DNA of 64,000 bases. It comes from Dirofilaria immitis (lineage: Eukaryota > Nematoda > Chromadorea > Rhabditida > Onchocercidae). Positions 29,801-43,860 of the stretch are shown here, piece after piece. The notes under the pieces were generated by a model that made no database searches, had not been told where the DNA came from, and saw only the letters and a program-made list of their open reading frames with translations. The stretch's first letter is position 1. Each line of letters opens with the position of its first letter. A program made the translations under genes and the position numbers. The stretch is from assembly GCA_024305405.1 (NCBI GenBank), contig JAKNDB010000068.1, positions 4,216,501-4,280,500 of the forward strand, given 5' to 3'.

Positions 29801-32800
29801 AGAAAAATTACAGAATTAAAAGTAAAGATGGACATGAGAGACAGAGAGACAGAGAGAGAGAGAGAGAGAAAGAGAAAAAAATTGAATTTTATTCGTTTTT
29901 TCATGCTTTTATCAATTTATTGTTCGTTTTTCAATATCCTAAAATGAAAATAAAAAATATCCTTTTTCATTTTCAGTCTTTTATGAAAAATTCAATAAAC
30001 GATTCATAATTTTATCCTTTTTTTTACTTTATTTAGTTGAAACAAAATAAAATATTCAAATTTCCGGAACATAGAATGGATTAAGTATTTCAGAATTTTT
30101 AACCTTTCTACTATTCCGAAAAATTAATCTGATCATTTATGAATTTAAAATAAATTAATAAGAATAAATTCGTGGTATATAATTGTTTAATGACAATATA
30201 TATATCGTAATCATATCAATTTTTATTTTTGTTTTTGAATTTCATTTTATACTTTTCTTTTTATTAAAAAATAATTAAAAATTCGGAAGAAAAAAACTTT
30301 TAAGAATTTAATTCAAATTAATGTATGTTTGAAATTAAATGGAAATTTAATAAAAATAAATTTTAAAATTAACAAAAGATAATTGTTTTTCTTTTTCTTT
30401 TCTAATATCAAATTATTTTCTTTCTTTTTTTTTGAGATTTTATTTTATTCAATTTAATAAAAAAAAGAAAAGAAAATAATTAAAATTTAAAGAAAAGAAA
30501 AAAAGATTCTTTAAGAAAATCTATAATTTTTTTTCTTTCATTTTTATTTCAAATTATTGCCTTCCCTTGAAGTATTATCGTTTCTTTTTTTTTTTTCGTT
30601 TATGACAAACTTTAATACAATTACACTTTTTCATAAGTTTGTATTTATCATTTGTTCAGCGATTTTCATATAATATTTTTCATCTAAAGACATTTCTATT
30701 GCTTCCTTTTTAAATTTTTTTTCTTTCTTTCTTTCTTTCTCCAAAGGACAGAATTTTTTCAAATAATTTGTTGTCTTTTGAAAAGAATTGTAGTAAAATT
30801 ATAAAGGAAATTTTTATTCGAATTAAAAAAATGTAGACAATTTAATATATTAATCTTTGGATTATTATTTATTTATTTTTTATCGTTTAATTTTTTTGAT
30901 TGCAAATTTTTACATTTTCTAATTGAATGAATACTTTTTCTTTTTTTTTTTATTTTGTCTAAATAAATTTTTGAAAAAAAAGATAGGTAATATATAAAAT
31001 ATAGAACAAATTAATTAATTAATTAATTAATTAAAGGTATGCATCATTTACCTAATTAAATAGCTTTTTTTTTGAAAAATTTTTATGAATTTCAAAGATT
31101 AAAATTTAATGTTTAATCGAATTAAATTAAACTTAATGTTTAATCGAATTAAATTTTTTTCATTTTTAATTATTGTTTTTCATTTAAACTACGTGCCTTT
31201 ATTCAACTTACGTGTTTTTACACAAATTACGTGCTTTTATACAAATCCATTTTTTTTGATTGTTTTATAAGAATTGAACAAATAATAAATATATTTTTAA
31301 ATTTTTTCCTAAAAAGACATCAAAAAAAGCTATAAATAACAGTATTTTTTCAACTTTTAACTAAATATTAAGTGTGAAATGAGCATTGAAGCGCGAAATA
31401 ATTGACTTTGAAAAGGAAAAAGAAAGAGAGAAAGCCTTTCTTTTCTTTCACATAAAGATGATATTTCTTCTCAAATCATCAAATCTCCTTTTATGATATC
31501 GTTCGGTTATGACACTTTCAATGATGCGATAATGATGACGACGAATAATCAGAATGGTACGATTCACTTTACGCTAAAAATACAAAACAACATTAAGATG
31601 TAAGTTGTTATCAACTTTAACCTCGGATAGCTATGGTAAAAATATTAATGTGTATTATTGATTGAATTCTCGATAATCCCGACACGATTTATATTCTCAT
31701 AGATGAATATGATAAAAATTGTATTTAATTATTGCCATATTTATCTCATATTTAATAAATAATGTCAAAATATGTTATATAATTTTTCACTATTCTTATC
31801 AATGAATATGATGAAATTTGTATATTTTGTTAAACTCCTGCCAATTTTAATGCAATTAACGATCTCTTTTTTTTTATAAAATAGTACGATAAAAACTAGC
31901 GGTTATGTTAAACTTCGGATACTCTCGACACCATTCATTTTCTCATATTTTATTTAATGAGCTAGTAATCAATTTTTAAAACATCATTTATATCTAGTTT
32001 TTTATAGTAATTAATCGATCAGTAATGTTCGAAACGATGAGATCAATTGCTTTAATTAATGATCAGCTATATATCTCTTCTCATTTCCTTTCATCGTTTC
32101 GACGAAATAATGAAATACGAGAAGTTTAAAAATCAAACATTTTCATAAATTCAACTAAAGTTTCAGATTATTTGCTTCCATTATTTCTTGATCTTGAAAA
32201 TCTTCCAAATATTTTATCTGTTTTTTCCTTGTTTCACTGATAAAACTTTATGGCTGACGGTTAATGTAAGCTTAATCCTTGCATTCCCATTCCTTAAATT
32301 TATGAAATTTTTAATTGATTTATGGGAATTAACTGTTTCGTAATTTTCATCTAAATTTCATTTAAATGTTACAAAATGTACTTCCGACAAATCAATGCTA
32401 TCTATATGTTAGATATTTTTTCTTTCTAGCAGATTCCATTATTAATTAATTTGGAAATATTTTGATCTCGAAAAATACACGGTGACGAAAGACAAATTTA
32501 TGATAAATTCTTATTTGGAATACTTATATCAATTTAAATGAACGTTCATTTATAAAGGAAAAAAAAAGAAAAAACTATTTATATTATATCTCCATGTCAG
32601 CTGTTCATCAAATTTCAACTAAGCAAAATGAAAAAAAAAAAAGGTTTTAATGATTTATGAAATGGACAATCCCTGAACTATGCAAAATGCTAAATGGACT
32701 TATTGTGTCTGAATATGTAATTGGTTTTACTCGGATCGAATCCGATCTTCATTCATAGCTAAACATTTGTCACCCCAACATTTTCGAGGTGAGCGCAATT

Positions 32801-35800
32801 CGACATACTAAGTCAGCTGTTACCTCTATAGACAGGTTGGAAACACAATCGTACTATCGGCGATACTTTTGAGAGTAGAACGTTGTGATAGTGTATGTAG
32901 GAAAGATAATACCATAAGGAATTACTTGGCTTCTAATAATAGATAACATTTGAATTTATTACATTGCTTTTCGGGTTGTACCGCATCTTCCAAATTGCTT
33001 TTTAAAATATTTCCGCAATTTATCGTTTGTGTAATCAATTAGTTAAAACAATTGATTTCAAATTACATATGCCGTAATTAAAGAAATGTTTTGCAATGTT
33101 GCAATACTTACTTAATACTTTCCGCAACGACTATTTTGTTGAAAAAAAAATAAATGAAAGATCCGTAAGAAATATAATTTACTTCCCATCATCTTTATTC
33201 TTTTTTCCATTTGCGGAAAAAAATAACGTTGCGGAATTGAAGAAATTTATTCAAATCGATAAATTCATATATGTAATATAATGCTGATTAGAATAGAATA
33301 AGTTGAATGAAATTGAAATTATATTCAAAATATGATAATATAAAAAAAAAAATAATAAAAGGCAATTAGAAAAAAATATATAGGACAAGAATGGCATGAA
33401 AATAAAGGAAGAAAGGAAAAACATTTGGATAGAATAAAATAAAAGAAATAGGAAAGAAGTCATAAATCAAAAATCGAACTTCTCTTTGCTGTCTTATTTT
33501 TCTTTTTTTTCTTTTCATTTTCAACAATCAAATTGTTTTGGACTATTTATCATCGACTGCTTTGAACTTTATCATTGATTGCTTTCAACTGTTTATCATC
33601 GATTGTTTTGGACTATTTATCATCGATTGCTTTGAACTTTCGCGTTGATTGCTTTCAACTGTTTATCATCGATTGTTTTGGACTATTTATCACTAACTGC
33701 TTTGAACTTCATCATCGATTGCTTTAGACTATATATTATATCACTTTTTTTTTTCATTGAATGAATAATTGAATGAAATGAAATTTAATTTAGTATGAAA
33801 AAATTCCCTTCAGATGTATGTTTATTTGATCTATATCATATGTTATATATACTTAAATAACTTTGCTTGAAATAGATTAATTATAAAATGAATTGCATGA
33901 AGAGATAATTCAGTCTTGCAAGCATTATTTAAATTCAGTCTTTTCAATGTAATCTTTTTGAAAAGCTTGAACGAAATTATAAAATATCATTACCAATATA
34001 ATAATTAAAATATTATAATATTAATTTTTTTAGTTAAGCTAAACAATTTGTGATTATCGAAATTTTATATCCATTTTGTTCTTTTTTTTTTTAATCTGAT
34101 AATAAGTGTTATTTATTTTTGGCATAGCTATGCTTAAAATTACAATACGAATAGGCGACTAACTTTTTTCGCGGATGTTTATATTTTATAATCGCTTGCG
34201 AATTTGTCTGTTGCGATTATTCAAATTTTTTTGCGCGCGAAGTTGATTGTTTAAAGAATATTAATTAAATATTAGGAAAGAAATTGTATGAATTAAATGA
34301 AATTTTTCTCTTAACTATTTGTTATTATTATTATTTCTAATTGTGACGAAAAATATGAAATATACAAATTTGATTTTCTTATTATAGATGGAAAATCGAG
34401 GATTTGAAAGTATGAAGAAGTTAGAAGGTGCAGTAACAGCAACACAGCAAATAGGTCAATTAGCAGGAGGAATACCTCGAGCACAACAACAACCTCAGGG
34501 TTCCTTAACAGCAGTACCACAACGCATCATTGGGTCATCATCATCATCATCATCATCAATAAAACCATCAACAACAACAACCGCACACATACAACAACAG
34601 CATCGGATAATAGATACAACAGGAGAAGAAGGAGGAGGGGAAGAAGGAGGTGGAGCTCGAGCTATGGTTCGTGTACGTCAACGCCCTCACATACCACCGA
34701 AACCACAGATGGACGCCGTCAGATATAGCATGGCGAACGTACAAGGTTAGTTTTCTTTTTTTTCTCTGTTCCTATGTATATATATACACATATATGTGTG
34801 TTGTATGTATCGCTGTATACGTGGATGTATGCGTGGGTAGATAGTAGTATGTGGGTGGATGTTTTAGATGGACATGTATGATGTGATATACATTATCAGT
34901 AAAAGTAAAATAAATGCATGCGTGGGTGTATTTCAAAGCATGTACGGCTTACTATTATTACTAGAAAAATATGTATGTGCGTGGGTGTGCATATCAATGA
35001 GTGAGTGTGCGGTGTATATTAAAATAATATATATGAGTATTATAAGTGAAAGGAAGATAAATAATAATATAAAATTAAGTAAACAATTTCCTAAATGAAA
35101 TATTGTTTGCTTAATTAATTACAATCACTCCATTCTTTGTGCTTCGTAAATTTGGTCCTTAACATCACTTCCTCATCTTTCCGTCTCGTAATAATGCTCA
35201 GTAGTGATAAGAGTTTGATAAGGTTAAATATCACTATGATGAAAAATTGATGAATTGATTTTTGTTACGAATGAAAATTATGAATTCATTTTCTATTCAA
35301 AATATGAATTTCTCATCATAATGTTTTTAGTATTATTTATAAATACATAGTAAGAAGAGAGATATTATGTTTTATGTGGTAATTTTGCAGTGGTCTTGTA
35401 ATCAAGAGCGATTCTTTAATTTTCAAATTTATCGCAGAAATACCAACTTAATTTAGTTTGATGATTGATGAACTACTCGCTTCTTATTCATTTCTAATTT
35501 CACATTTTAAATCTGCTTTATTGATTTTTCCAAAATTGATAGTTCAATTTCAGATGAAATCTCTTGTATAATTATTGAATACTCATTTTTATTTTTTCTT
35601 CATCTAATTTTTCCTTTGAAAAATAAATAAAAATTTTGACATTATATTGGAAATACTGATAAAATAATTTCACAACAAGGATTCATTCGCATTCTTTCGT
35701 TATCATTACAAATTAATCACAAAACAAAAATTTCCCTTTCATTTTTCTATTCTTTTTATATTTCGAATAAGAGATAAGCTTTGAAATGTCGGAACAGCTA

Positions 35801-38800
35801 GTCGAGAATTAAATATTCATGGAATTCGAGACATTTTCTCATCGAATTGAAAAATTTTAGTTCCGAAAATTTTGCACAGAAAAATGATGACCAATCAATC
35901 ATAAATTTTCATCAATACGATTTTACATTCAGTTCTCACAAAATATACTAATGTAATTTTCAACACCACGAAGGAGTATGGAAAATTTCATGAACAAATG
36001 AAGAAAGTTTGGATACCATGAATACCCAAAAATTGGTATCAATTGATGAGAAATTCAAATATAGTCTTTTTATCAAATGTTAAGTAAAAATTTTCTTCTT
36101 CATCCATCAAGCCCTTCTAATTCTAGATAAGATTCTTAGTTTATTTCAATAAAAAAAAAAGAAAGAATTCGATTAAAATACCTAAAGAAAAGTTTCAGAA
36201 AGTTGCGATTGGGAATTGGATACTTTGTTGGGTGAGTTATCAGTCTCGAACAACAGCTTACTGCTGGGGGTGACCAGATACTTCTTGGCCTTCCAACTCT
36301 TCCAACGTCTGCTTCTCGAGAAAACAGTTTAAATCAGAGTAAAAGGAATAGCACACTTTCGACTTCAGTTATACAACTTAATGATACAAAAAGTTAGTAT
36401 TTATTAATAATTTCTCAATAGCAAAAAAAATTCTATGATAAAGATTTTTCATTTCAATTTCAAATATTTGATTTGTACATCTGTTCTATTTTTGTTTTCA
36501 TTTTTTTCTTGACATTTTTACCTTTTTATTTCCTTGAAATGATCATTGATTTGAAATTTGTAAACTGATTTTATTGTTTAATGAAATTTTTAATTAATCA
36601 GAAAATTTTTCAGGAAAATAAATAAATTTAAAATATATCTATTTTAAAATACTTTGGGAAAGATATGAAAAAAAAACGGCAAAATAAATGAATTTCTTAT
36701 TTTTTCTGACCGTAAATAATTAATGAGAAAATTTTTATTTCAAAAAAACGAATTGAAAATATTCTATGAATTATATATTCTTCTTCTTCTAATATAATCA
36801 TAAATTAGATACATTTCTTATATTACCTCTCCTAGGTATCGCAACTTTTCAGTTCTTACCTTTTCCAGTTATCGCAGTCTTTTCAATTCTTACCTTTTCC
36901 CAGGTATCGCAACTTTTTGAGTTTTTGCAAGACTATAAGTGGGAAATTTTTGCTATAATTAAAAATTAATTGGGCATAACCTGGATTGTTATGTTGATAA
37001 TTATGCAAAAAAATTAGCAGCAGATGTTTTTTGCTTTCCTTTTCTTCCTCGTCCTGTCCCTCCCTCCCTCTTTCTCTTTTCCCTCTCTCTTTTCCCTCTT
37101 TTATTTGATAGGTTAAAAAGATTGATCAAAACTGTGCAGCTGATTCCTTATGCTGTAGTAAAACCTATTTATTTATATGCTTTTAGCCTTCTGTCATTCT
37201 GATTCGTCAAATTATTACAAATTGGATTTACAGCATTTTCTCTCTTCTCTATTAGCATTAATTAAACTTGATAAGATTTTCCAAAAAAGATACTGTAATA
37301 TTTCATGTAAGAATAATTGATACCAGAATTTACGATTCATTTTCTATGGTAACATTAATTAAATTTAAAAGGAATTTTACAGAACAAATGCTATAATTTT
37401 TATATTTTCGAGAAATCAAAAATATCTTCTTGAAAATCTTATTAAATTTTATTAATACTATCAAAAAAAAAAGGAAAAAATGCTGTAAAACTTGAAAGTC
37501 CTATCCTGAAAAATTAAAAATATCATTTATTTGTGTATAAAAGATTTACATTATCTCTTCTAAAAAGTCTTTTACATTCACTAACTTTAATTAATGCTAT
37601 TATAGAAGAGATAGAATGAATGATACATTCGAATTACTCGAATAGGATTTTTTCTTTTTTTTTGCTTTTTCGTAACACTATTAATTAAACTTAAAAGGAA
37701 CTTTTCAGAACAGATGCTATAAACTTTTATGTAATGAGATGAACGGTACTTTTAATTTCTCGAGTAGAATTTTTATCTAATTTTAAATTATCCTACTTTA
37801 GATATCTTTTATTTCTAGCATCAATTTTGTCTCAAATATTTCCTGAATTTTCCATTCTTATATTAATATCATCTGGCTCTTTTATTAATATAAATCATAA
37901 TACAGAAGAACTCTTTTGGAAATTTTTTAGAACTGATAATATAGAACTCTTGTGGATAAATAAGAATGAATTTGTTAGACAAATAAGGATTTGTTACGAC
38001 AATTAAAGATTTATTAGGACAATAAAATAAGATTTGCAAGAGCAGCTACATGATGTATAAGTCGAATTCGCAGATTAAAAAAATATTTTTTTTGCTCTTC
38101 AAAAAGTCTCTTCCCAAGCGATCACCGAAAAAAACTCTGAAATATCGTAGTGAGAGAAATGATTAAAGGAATGAATAATTAATTATTAGTTTAAAAACAT
38201 TATCATTGCAGACCTTGTTTAAAAAAGTTGAAATAAGATTGATCCATTTGTTATTGAAAGTATGAAATTTTATTTTTTTTTAAATAAAAACTGTATGCTG
38301 ATATTTTCAATTTAGTAATTAATTACTCATTTCTTTTATTATTTCTCTCTCCCTTCTCTCTCTCTTCCTCTCTCTCTAACATTTCGTGATTTTTTTATTT
38401 TTAAAATTTTAATTAAAGAATTATATAACAAAAATAACGAAATCTTAATAAGAGCAGGGATTTGAAATAAATATCAAAATGTCTTTATTAAAATATTTGA
38501 ATTGATAAATATTTATCGTTTATAAACATTTCTGATTGTAATGATTGAAAAAAGACGCATAACAGTAGCTAATCGATAATGACTAACAAAGGTCATCACT
38601 GATCATTTGCTTTTTATCATTTTGAGATTAACTGAAATATTCATTTAATTATTAGATCATCCAATTTTAGTATTAATCATTGATAATTTACTAAAATGTT
38701 TATATGAATCTTTTCGAAATGAATTATAATCTCAAAAATACTCGTAAGCATTCTCTTTTGATTGATGGCTTGGAGATCACTTTATTTGAACCTAATAAAT

Positions 38801-41800
38801 AGGTTACCTATTTATTTTTTATTTTGCAGGACTGGTCTTCAATCTCACTCATACACCTACCACGATAATAATTTTATGCACGGATCAGGTGGTAGTAGTA
38901 GTGGTGGAGCTGCAATATCGACAGATTGTCCGAGTCCGGATCGTGATTCTGCTTTTGGTGATTCATCAAGTACCGAATCTCGAAATAACAATCGAAATTG
39001 CAGAAATTCAGCTATCTCATGTTCCGATAGTTGTCGAGGCTCACTTAATACGCCAAGTCCAACTCAGCAAGTTCGTTTATTTGTCTTTTTTATTGACACA
39101 TTTCATTCCAGTTATTAATTTCCTCACTTTGTTTTCTATTTTCTTTTACTAATTTACTTGTCCCTACTATCTTGCTACTCTAAATTACTGGCTAAGCCTA
39201 GCGTTTCAGTCTAGATAATCCTGTCCTTCCATATTTTAAAGAATGAATATCTTTGTGAATATACCTCTGACCAGTTTCTAATCAGTTAAAAGTTAAAAAG
39301 CATAGGAAGAGGTAAATGGATCAAAGGACAATTGAAATAGCGAAAGATTGTAAAATGAAATCGGAATGAAATTTGAATGAAGTTGTTAAAGAGTTTGAAT
39401 GAAGAGAGAGATCATTTTAAAAAAAATACAGTATATTTACAAAAATTCTCAATTCTTCTATCCTAATCTTTCTATTTTTCTTTATTACTTATTCGATTTT
39501 AAATTTTACGATTATGATGAAAGAATTAGAACTTTCAATCTTTAAAATTACGTGCGACATTTTCATAGCAATTTCCATATTTCTCCTATATTTCCCATTT
39601 TTCATTTTATGGTGATGTATTTATGAGATTTTTACTCGTCGAAATAGTAATTTTCCATGAAAAAAAAAAAAAACTAATGAAGCAAGGATGAAACGACCTT
39701 CATCTGATTGAAATTACAACACTTTTTTATCGGTATAAAAATAAAATTGATGATCATTATGATACGTGCACATTTTGTTGTGATATATCCGCTCCTATCC
39801 GAACAGAATAATCATTGGCATATTTGATGATTTTAAATATGGATCTATTCCGATCAATAATATTGGGAGACAATTCCATCATAATCACCTTCTGATATGG
39901 ATATTATCGCATGCAAAAGTCTTAATTTTATATGTCATATTGGAATCATGCTGATAACAATATCCCGTTCCGAAGAATCCCGACGATATATACTATTTCT
40001 CATCCTTCATAACTTTATATATATTTATCATATTCTTATTTAAATCCTAAGTATTCAAAATTCTTAATGTAATTTTCATGAAGTCCTTTAACTTTTAAAC
40101 TTGAATATTTCTAAAAATTTCCGTAAATTTATCTTAACATGTCGATTATTTTCGAATATGGATTTTTGGTTAAAATTTAATTTCAAATTTGATAGAAGCC
40201 TATTACAACTACGTTTTCAAAATTGCTATCCATTTTGGATAGTGGTGAGAAGATAAGGCATTTATTGGCTTTAATAATAGCTTATATTCATTTATAATTC
40301 AAATTTAGTCTAATTCAATCAACAAATAGAAAAGAATGATTTAATCAAATACATTATTAACTTATTTAACATAATACTTAACATTTGAAATACTGGCCAA
40401 GCAAAATAAAAAAGGATTTGATACATTTAAAATATTAAATGAGCCAATTACTTAATTTAAGGGTCATTTTTTCTAATATATAATTAAATGGGAATTTGTT
40501 GTAATTTCCGATTGAAAAAGATCGAAGAAAGGAAGGAAGGAAAAGAAGGATGGATGGAAAATGATTCAGCGACGTTCGTCGCAAGATATACAAAACCTTT
40601 CGATCATTTTCATTATCTATTCGTTCACTTTTTTTTACAACGAATTGAAAAGGAAAGAAATGAAAGAAAAGAGAGCGAATTTTCCTTTTCTCTCTTTCTC
40701 TGTCTCTCTCCCTCTCTTTTTCTCTTTCTCTCTTTCTTCCCTATATTTACTTTCTTGTTCGCTATGAACAATTTCTTCTGATTGTTACACAAAAATAAAC
40801 ATATGCTATAAATTATCTAAGGAAAATTTAATTACTTATTTTGATTTGAATTGAGATGAAATTATTTGTTATAATTCTTTTCTTCTTTATTCAGATTTTT
40901 TTGACTACCATTTTGAAACTAAGCGAAAATTTTTAGATTCATTAAGAGTAATTATTGTTCATCGAACTTTTTGGATGCGATTTTTGTGAGTTATTGTTAA
41001 TTTCACTTAAATTCACTGTATAACCATTGTCCATTTTCTAAGTGGGATTTTTTTTTTTTGGAAGAGTTTTTGTTAACTTCAAGAAGCGGGAATTTTTCTA
41101 GATTCGCTGAGTAGCCATTGTCCATTTTTGAGTTCGATTTTTTCTTGGCTCTTTGTTAACTTCAATGAGCGAAAATTTTTGGGTTCCTTCTTCGAGTATC
41201 ATTTTTCTTAAGATTTCGTTAATTTCACTGAGAGAGAATTTTAAGATTCGCTGAATAACCACTGTTCATTCTTTGGTTGTCATTTTTATTTTTATGACAT
41301 TTTCACTAATTTTACTAAACGAAAATTTAGATTCAATAAATAATCAAATATTGGCATATAGATTAGACCGTTTTCTTTTTTATCCTGATGTCCGTCTAGT
41401 ATCGATTATATATGTTTTAAGCTATATTGTAGTCTTTTTTCTACGAACAATACTTATTAACCAAACAATAGGTATCTAATAGAAAATGCTTACATGTTAA
41501 AAAGAATCATGAGCTTTCCAGATGCCTTTATGATTTGTTAAATTTGTTACATTATCTTACATATTTCTAATGATTTTCCCAAGATCATGTAATTAATTCT
41601 AAAGCTGCTTCGATAGATGATAAAAATTAGGAATGAATTTTTTAAAAGCGGAAAATTTCTGGATGAAATAGAAAGGAATCGTTTTGAATCTCGTGAATTA
41701 TTGATTAGATGAGTCATGATACGATAATAGTGAAGCATATGAAAATAGAAAAATCGAGAAAAAACGGAACCGGAAGAAATTGAACGACGATAGTTATTTA

Positions 41801-43827
41801 TATAAAATTTCATCTTTCATTTTTTTTTGATGTCATAATGAAATATACATTTGTTGGATTACATAACCCATTTTATCGGTCATTAGTATCTAACAACTTC
41901 CTTCCCTTGTTGATAATGATACAGACTAATCACATATTTTTCCGCATTACGCACTCTCCTGTATGGTATGTTTAAATTTGCTTGCAATTATTACTTTCAT
42001 TAATTAATTTAAATTTGCATTCTAATCAGTCATTATTACCTAATAGCCTTCTTTTCTGATAAAATGATGCAGACTAATCATATATTTTTCCGTATTTCGC
42101 ATCGTCATATATATATTTTTCCTTATTCCGCACTCCTATTGCTTTCACCAATTAATTTAAATTGACATTTTGATTAAAATATGAAACAAACTTCTTCTAT
42201 TGCAAACGTTCATAACTCAAGCCATTAAATAGAATAATGCAATATGTTTTGATAGAATGTTGCTGATTAATATAACTGATTGATGGTCGAAATGTCTTTT
42301 TAAAATTAAATTTTTATCTTTCAATTTGTGATTGTCCTGTTTTTCCAGCAATATATTTCCTTTTATTCTCGGCAAAAATTCTATTTGATCCATCTTTGAC
42401 CTTAATTATTGGGCTATTTAAGGAACGGATGAGGCATTTGAATGGATGAATGTGTGACTGGTAAGTTACACATATCGCTGTTAATTGGATTTCATCTAAA
42501 GGCGATCTTTTCTCGATTTGGCAACTTGTTATCCAAACAAATAGCACGGTCAATAAGAGGATTGTAAAGTCAATCAAAATCTTTTCAGGATCCATTCTTT
42601 AAAATTATTGAAGTTCATCAAAATATTAGAAAAGATTGTGGAATTTATAACGATGCTTTTAATTCTATATTGAAAATGACTTATGATGAAGCCTTCGTTT
42701 AAGAGATTCTTGATCCTTCACTGATTCTGCTGATTCAATAATACAAATAATATAGTCAGTCTGATAGATTCATTTGTCCTATCATTAAAAAATGACAACT
42801 ATGAAAGTATTTGATGTTATAAAATCTATTTCTTGACTCATTTGTAATTAGAACCTATTTTTTCTTATATTTTATTATCCACTAAAAACGGATCATTTTT
42901 TCAAACTAATTTATTTTATTATGAATGAATTGCTAGCTACTAGAATGATTATTAATTTGAAAATGTTTATTTTCAAATAAGCAACTGAAAATGTGCAGTG
43001 AAATTGGATCATTTCTCGATCCATTTATTTTTCTGTAATCAATATCCCTCTAATCTATTCATTGAAATTATCAGCACTTTGAAAACTTGTTGTTTATAAT
43101 TCCATTAAGATATACATTTCATTTATAACAAATCTTTTACATGTGGAAGAAATATCATGATTACTGTTTCGAAAAAATTCTTTTGTTCTAATTGTTTATT
43201 TATTTATTCATCATTTATCTTATCTGCTTATTTGTCTCACTTGAAATAATTTCAGGCTTCTCCAAATCAGTCATCAATTTCTTCTGCATTGGACTCATCT
43301 CAACTCCGTCATCAACATCAGCAACCTCAATTACAGCAACAACAACAATCTACTCGACCACTTACTGTTAATGAGATAAAAGCAGCGAAGATTCGAGAAG
43401 CGTTAGAAAAGATGCGCGAAGCTGATATTAAAAAAATTTATGTGAAATTTTTCATTGATGATGGCTCATCTACTATTTCTTTACTTATCGATGAAAGGTG
43501 GACGGTTGCTGAATGTATTCGCCGAATTGCTACAAAATTGAATGTTCCATTGAGCGAACATCACGCTGTCGTTGAGGAATATCCTGAACTTTATATCAGT
43601 AACTTTTCTATGTTTATTTATTGATTTCTTTTCATCATTTGAAGACTTAAACTGCTTGTCAGTTGAAATTTTAACTGATGATGTACGAAGGTAGCGAGTA
43701 AGTAAATAAATGAAATGATTAGATAGGTTATCATTTGCCATTTTCGTTGTTTCCCTACTAAATTCTTTTGAATGAAAACATATTTTAATACGAATAGACG
43801 ACATAAATAAATTATCTCAAATATATT

Positions 43828-43860
<33 letters not shown>

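Larger units (their letters stand above)
22881..34387 (+). other. mig-10 intron (11.5 kb)
   Basis: AT-rich non-coding DNA. It contains a CAA run near 23540, a nuclear-receptor half-site cluster at 26293-26935, a GA run at 27381-27426, a 98-bp tandem repeat at 27616-27850, a GA run at 29843-29880, a 27-bp duplication at 31108-31155, a triple ACGTG repeat at 31188-31248, a split coding-like segment at 32687-32872 and a 70-bp tandem repeat at 33535-33732. The 98-codon frame at 23147-23443 is T-rich low-complexity DNA. Confidence 0.6.
34746..38829 (+). other. mig-10 intron region with one candidate exon
   Basis: Apart from the candidate exon at 36237-36392, the stretch is AT-rich and non-coding. 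The first 350 bases are a GTGTGTATGTATG-type purine-pyrimidine run that gives spurious frames. A 34-36 bp repeat lies at 36832-36925, CT-rich DNA at 37050-37100 and 38341-38380, and two related blocks at 37348-37400 and 37675-37730. Confidence 0.55.
39071..43255 (+). other. mig-10 intron (4.2 kb) with a nested minus-strand reading frame
   Basis: Contains CT-rich DNA at 40681-40740, a five- to six-copy degenerate array at 40904-41345, a two-copy repeat at 41879-42160 and the minus-strand frame at 42314-42595 (separate entries). An 88-codon minus-strand frame at 41547-41813 has no distinguishing features. No extra mig-10 exon was recognised. Confidence 0.55.

Noticed and set aside
32731..32745. 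GGATCGAATCC word resembling a tRNA T-loop
   Set aside because: No acceptor stem, anticodon arm or D-arm can be formed around it.
34750..35098. Frames in GTGTGTATGTATG-type DNA after the 34388 exon
   Set aside because: Simple-sequence purine-pyrimidine run directly after a good donor; non-coding intron.
38889..39152. 87-codon frame in the second frame of the exon at 38830
   Set aside because: A Val/Ile-rich shadow of the Gly/Ser-rich exon; the other frame matches the phase of the RA exon.
40488..40781. 97-codon plus-strand frame
   Set aside because: Built on GA- and CT-rich simple sequence; Lys/Glu then Ser/Phe/Leu runs without protein character.
41547..41813. 88-codon minus-strand frame in a mig-10 intron
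   Set aside because: Composition follows the AT-rich background, no signal peptide, motif or splice context; kept out as unsupported.
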